Source: Holophagaceae bacterium UBA692 (lineage in GTDB: Bacteria > Acidobacteriota > Holophagae > Holophagales > Holophagaceae). Taken from it: a stretch of 8,300 nucleotides of DNA. Made by a program: the position numbers and the translations under genes. A model generated the notes under the pieces. That model had not been told where the DNA came from. It ran no database searches and was given only the letters and a program-made list of their open reading frames with translations. The DNA lies in assembly GCA_002297665.1 (NCBI GenBank), contig DBMS01000307.1, positions 1-8,300 on the forward strand, in the 5' to 3' direction. Of this stretch, positions 5,750 through 8,300 are shown piece after piece. Positions within the stretch are counted from its first letter, which is position 1. Each line of letters opens with the position of its first letter.

Positions 5750-7846
5750 CTAGCGCAACTCCTGCACGGCCCGGAGCTTCTGGCGGAGCGCCGGAAGCGC
5801 GAAGGGCTTGTGGAGGAGCCAGACGCCGGGAAGGTTCCGGGCCAGGTCCTCCACGCCTTCCTCCAGGAACCCGGTGGAGAGGATCACCGGGAGGTCGCCC
5901 CGCAGGGCCTTGAGACGCACGAGGGTCTCCGCCCCGTTCAGGCCGGGCATGTTGTGGTCCAGCAGGACCAGGTCCACCTCGAGGCCCCCGGCCACCTGGT
6001 CCAGGGCCTCCTGCCCCCGGGAGGCGAGGAAGACGCTGTGGCCCAGGAAGCCCAGCACCTCGGGCAGGGTGCCCTGGATGATCGGGTCGTCGTCCACGAG
6101 CAGGATCCTCATGGGCGGGCCCGGGAGCCCATCGCCCTCCTCGGCCTCGGCGGCCCGGGCCGGGCCCGGCTCCATCGCGGGAAAGCGCAGGATCACCCGG
6201 GTGCCCTGCCCCACGCGGCTGTCGATCTCCAGGGTGCCGCCGTGGGCCTTCAAGGTGCCGTACACTCCGGCCAGCCCCAGCCCCGTGCCCTTGCCCACGG
6301 CCTTGGTGGTGAAGAACGGCTCCACGGCCCGGGCCGCCACCTCGGCGGGCATCCCGTGGCCCGTGTCGGCCACCACCAGCTCCACCCTTCCGTAGGCGTC
6401 CACCCCGGTGCGGAACGTCAGCGCGCCGCCCTGGGGCATGGCATCCACGGCGTTGACGCACAGGTTCATCAGGGCGTTGCCCAGGGAGGAGGGCTCGCCC
6501 AGCACCGGCGGGAGGTGCGGGTCCAGCTCGGTGGAAAGGCGGACCCGGGCCAGGGTGGTGCCCTGGAGCAGGTCGATCTGCGCGCGGACGAGGTCGTTGA
6601 GGTCCACGGGCCGTGGATCGTCCAGCCCCTTGCGGGCGAAGTCCGTGAGCCCCTTCACCAGCCGGCTGCCGCGCTCCCCGGCGAGCAGGATGGTCCCCAG
6701 CGCCTTGGCCAGGGGAGGGTCTCCGGCGTACTGCTGCTGGAGGGTCGAGCCCAGGGCGATGATGGCCGCCAGGATGTTGTTCATGTCGTGGGCCACGCCC
6801 CCGGCCAGGCTCCCCAGGCTCTCGAGCTTCTGGATGTGCTGCAGTTCCCCCTCCAGGCGGCGCCGCTCGGACTCGGCGGCCCGCGTCGCGGTGAGATCCT
6901 GGCTCAGCGCCAGCAGGCAGACCTCGCCCCCCAGATCGAGCACCCTGGCCGAAAGGAGCACCGGCACCGGCGATCCGTCCCTGCGGCGCACCTCCATGGC
7001 CACGGGGGCCAGGCCTCCGGTGGCCTCCACCTCGGCCCTGAGCCGGGCGCGGTCCGCACCGGGCATCCAGAGCCCAAGCTCCGTGGTGCTCCGGCCCAGC
7101 ACCTCGGTCCGGGTCCATCCGTAGACGCGGCACCATGCCTCGTTCACGTCCAGGAAGCGGTCGTCCGCGAACCGGCTGATGGCGATGGGCTCGTGGGAAA
7201 GCTGGAAGACCTTGGTGAAGCGCTCCTCCTCCCGGGAAAGGGCCCGGTGCGTGTGTTCCAGGCCCCGCAGGAGCAGGGCGATGGGCAGAGCGATGAACGC
7301 GCTCAGGAACATGGCGTTCACCGACACCACTCCCCAGGCGGCGAGGGCGTTGGCGGGGTTGGCGGTCATGGGCCCGGCGTCGATGAGCCCCCGGCTCACC
7401 CCCGCCGCCCCCGCGGCCAGGGTGGCCGCCGCCAGCCCCCAGCAGACCAGCGCGGCCCGGGGGCTGAGGAGGATGGCCGCCATCACCGGAAAGGCGCCGA
7501 GCCAGAGCATTCCCGCGCCCGCCGAGCCAAGCCGGGTGAGGAGCACCAGGGCCAGGACGTACAGCAGGGCCAGGAGGCCCCAGGCCCGGGTCCGGTAGCT
7601 CCATCGCGGCGCCAGCGCCGCAGCGAGGATCCACCCGTAGGCCAGGAGATCGATGACCGCCACGCTCCAGAAGCGCACCCGGATGGAAAGGAGGAAGCTC
7701 GGCACCAGCACCAGGGGGCCCAGCATCGCCCCCGCGGCCAACATCAGGTCGAGCACCCGCAGGCGCCAGAACGCCACGTCGCCCCCGCCCATGGCGGGAA
7801 CCTGGAGGGATTGCCGGAAGAGGGCCCGGAGGGAGCGGAATGGCAT
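5750..7846 (-). CDS. Membrane-bound hybrid histidine kinase (6TM-PAS-HisKA-HATPase-REC)
   Basis: This 698-residue sensor kinase has about six predicted membrane segments (roughly 31-54, 59-80, 88-105, 112-128, 131-149, 168-194). A PAS domain follows at about 206-320, with WCRVYGWTRTEVLGRS typical of the fold. HisKA has the phospho-acceptor H353 in GGVAHDMNN. The ATPase domain has the N box with N461 and N465, DTGHGM (494-499), EPFFTTK and GKGTGLGLAG (518-527). The C-terminal receiver has acidic D585-D587, phospho-acceptor D630, T658 and K680. All key residues are intact. The open frame extends to a GTG at 7966, but I chose the ATG at 7846. It has AGGA six bases upstream, and a promoter-like sequence at 7881-7908 would start transcription just before it. 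The sensed signal and output partner are unknown; no DNA-binding regulator is in view. The maltosyltransferase gene follows after 34 bases, suggesting co-transcription. Confidence 0.92.
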   Translation of the reverse strand: MPFRSLRALFRQSLQVPAMGGGDVAFWRLRVLDLMLAAGAMLGPLVLVPSFLLSIRVRFWSVAVIDLLAYGWILAAALAPRWSYRTRAWGLLALLYVLALVLLTRLGSAGAGMLWLGAFPVMAAILLSPRAALVCWGLAAATLAAGAAGVSRGLIDAGPMTANPANALAAWGVVSVNAMFLSAFIALPIALLLRGLEHTHRALSREEERFTKVFQLSHEPIAISRFADDRFLDVNEAWCRVYGWTRTEVLGRSTTELGLWMPGADRARLRAEVEATGGLAPVAMEVRRRDGSPVPVLLSARVLDLGGEVCLLALSQDLTATRAAESERRRLEGELQHIQKLESLGSLAGGVAHDMNNILAAIIALGSTLQQQYAGDPPLAKALGTILLAGERGSRLVKGLTDFARKGLDDPRPVDLNDLVRAQIDLLQGTTLARVRLSTELDPHLPPVLGEPSSLGNALMNLCVNAVDAMPQGGALTFRTGVDAYGRVELVVADTGHGMPAEVAARAVEPFFTTKAVGKGTGLGLAGVYGTLKAHGGTLEIDSRVGQGTRVILRFPAMEPGPARAAEAEEGDGLPGPPMRILLVDDDPIIQGTLPEVLGFLGHSVFLASRGQEALDQVAGGLEVDLVLLDHNMPGLNGAETLVRLKALRGDLPVILSTGFLEEGVEDLARNLPGVWLLHKPFALPALRQKLRAVQELR

Positions 7847-7880
7847 CTTGGGTCCTGGCGCATGGATGAAGGTTGCGCCC

Positions 7881-7908
7881 ATTGTGGGACCATCGGCAGG
7901 CCTGTCCA
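7881..7908 (-). promoter_or_regulatory. Candidate sigma-70 promoter of the histidine kinase gene
   Basis: On the minus strand, TGGACA (7903-7908, five of six consensus bases) and CACAAT (7881-7886, four of six) are 16 bases apart. Transcription would begin near 7874, about 28 bases before the ATG at 7846. This placement argues against the upstream ATG at 7882, which would lie inside the -10 box. It is the best leftward promoter match I found in the gap, but the -10 box is imperfect. Confidence 0.4.
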
Positions 7909-7912
7909 CAGG
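7901..7912. repeat. Dyad CCTGT-CC-ACAGG over the kinase -35 box
   Basis: This is a perfect 5-base inverted repeat around a 2-base centre, overlapping the TGGACA box, with the palindrome CAGGCCTG (7898-7905) overlapping its left arm. It lies in the shared control region between the divergent kinase and membrane-protein genes, so a bound regulator could affect both. The arms are short, and chance occurrence is quite possible. Confidence 0.25.
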
Positions 7913-8031
7913 AACCTGGGGAAAAAAGCGGCCCGCGCGAAAATCCGGGAGCCGGATGGCCGTCACAACTCCCCGGGCCGGACTGGCCCCGCCCCCCGCT
8001 CCCGGGCGACACTGGAACCGAGGAGCCCGCC

Positions 8032-8300
8032 ATGTCCTGCTGTTCCGACCCCAAGGGTTCCTGCTGCGGCCAACCCCAGGCCCTGCCCTGGTTTTCCGCC
8101 CTGTGCGACCCGGTGTTCCGCCGGCGGTTCCTGGCGCGCTACGGGCGGGAGCTGATCGCGGGCGCCCTGGCGGGGGCCCTCGCGGGCGGGGCCGCCCTGG
8201 CCTGCGGCGACGGGATCGGGGCCCTGGGCCCGGCCCTGGGCGGGTCCTGGTTCTACCTCCATGCCGTGGCCGTGATGCCGGCCGCCCTCGCGGCCGGGGC
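8032..8300 (+). CDS. Start of a membrane protein with a cysteine-rich N-terminus (partial)
   Basis: I do not recognise the family. The first 89 codons are visible before the right edge and stay open. The N-terminus MSCCSDPKGSCCG carries two Cys-Cys pairs (C3/C4 and C11/C12), and a further cysteine lies at 25. This arrangement could bind a soft metal ion, which is inference from cysteines alone. After a basic, amphipathic stretch (FRRRFLARYGRE, 29-40) comes a small-residue membrane segment at 41-58 with G44, G48 and G52 spaced for helix packing, then a second hydrophobic stretch from about 72. It looks like the start of a multi-pass membrane protein, perhaps a transporter or permease. The start is well supported: GAGGAG lies six bases before ATG, and codon use is strongly G/C-biased. 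It is divergent from the histidine kinase, about 185 bases apart. Confidence 0.72.
   Translation, partial: MSCCSDPKGSCCGQPQALPWFSALCDPVFRRRFLARYGRELIAGALAGALAGGAALACGDGIGALGPALGGSWFYLHAVAVMPAALAAG

Noticed and set aside
3664..5913. Plus-strand open frame of 749 codons opposite the maltosyltransferase
   Set aside because: It has the same artefact signature, while the minus-strand gene has an intact GH13 catalytic set and family-wide similarity.
7847..7966. Longer kinase start at GTG 7966 or ATG 7882
   Set aside because: The GTG has a purine-rich stretch only two bases away, and ATG 7882 has no ribosome site and lies in the promoter-like -10 box. The extra residues lack domain features. ATG 7846 has well-spaced AGGA.
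5645..8155. Plus-strand open frame of 836 codons opposite the histidine kinase
   Set aside because: It is a composition-driven shadow with a His/Gln/Gly-rich translation. It also runs across the kinase control region and the start of the cysteine-rich gene in another frame.

Overview
The window is very GC-rich, with long open frames on both strands and strongly G/C-biased third codon positions. Together with the gene content this suggests a high-GC Gram-negative-type bacterium. The Holophaga/Geothrix branch of the Acidobacteriota fits my impression, but no taxonomic marker is present and this assignment is inference only.

Layout from left to right: (1) Positions 1-2427, minus strand, carry most of recC, the gamma subunit of the RecBCD helicase-nuclease, with its C-terminal part cut off by the left edge. 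(2) Positions 2428-2775 form a non-coding stretch. It holds a terminator-like hairpin behind the next gene, a short AT-rich island with an inverted repeat, and a GC-rich leader in front of recC. (3) Positions 2776-3204, minus strand, encode a hotdog-fold acyl-CoA thioesterase of the YdiI/MenI (PaaI-like) type. (4) Positions 3360-3629, plus strand, encode an unrecognised 89-residue helical protein, preceded by a perfect TATAAT box. (5) Positions 3610-5715, minus strand, encode a GH13 alpha-glucan enzyme that closely resembles the Thermotoga maltosyltransferase. Its 3' end overlaps the 3' end of the small gene by 20 bases. (6) Positions 5750-7846, minus strand, encode a membrane-bound hybrid histidine kinase (six predicted membrane segments, PAS, HisKA, HATPase, receiver). 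It lies 34 bases upstream of the maltosyltransferase gene in the same direction. (7) From 8032 to the right edge, plus strand, is the start of a membrane protein with a cysteine-rich N-terminus, transcribed divergently from the kinase.

The only likely co-transcribed pair is the kinase with the maltosyltransferase. Otherwise the genes look like separate housekeeping or metabolic functions: DNA repair, acyl-CoA hydrolysis, and storage or malto-oligosaccharide metabolism. I see no CRISPR array, insertion sequence, integrase, phage gene, rRNA or convincing tRNA. I found no clear evidence of a new multi-gene system. The items most worth checking are the kinase/maltosyltransferase pair, the small overlapping gene, the cysteine-rich membrane protein at the edge, and the recC leader.
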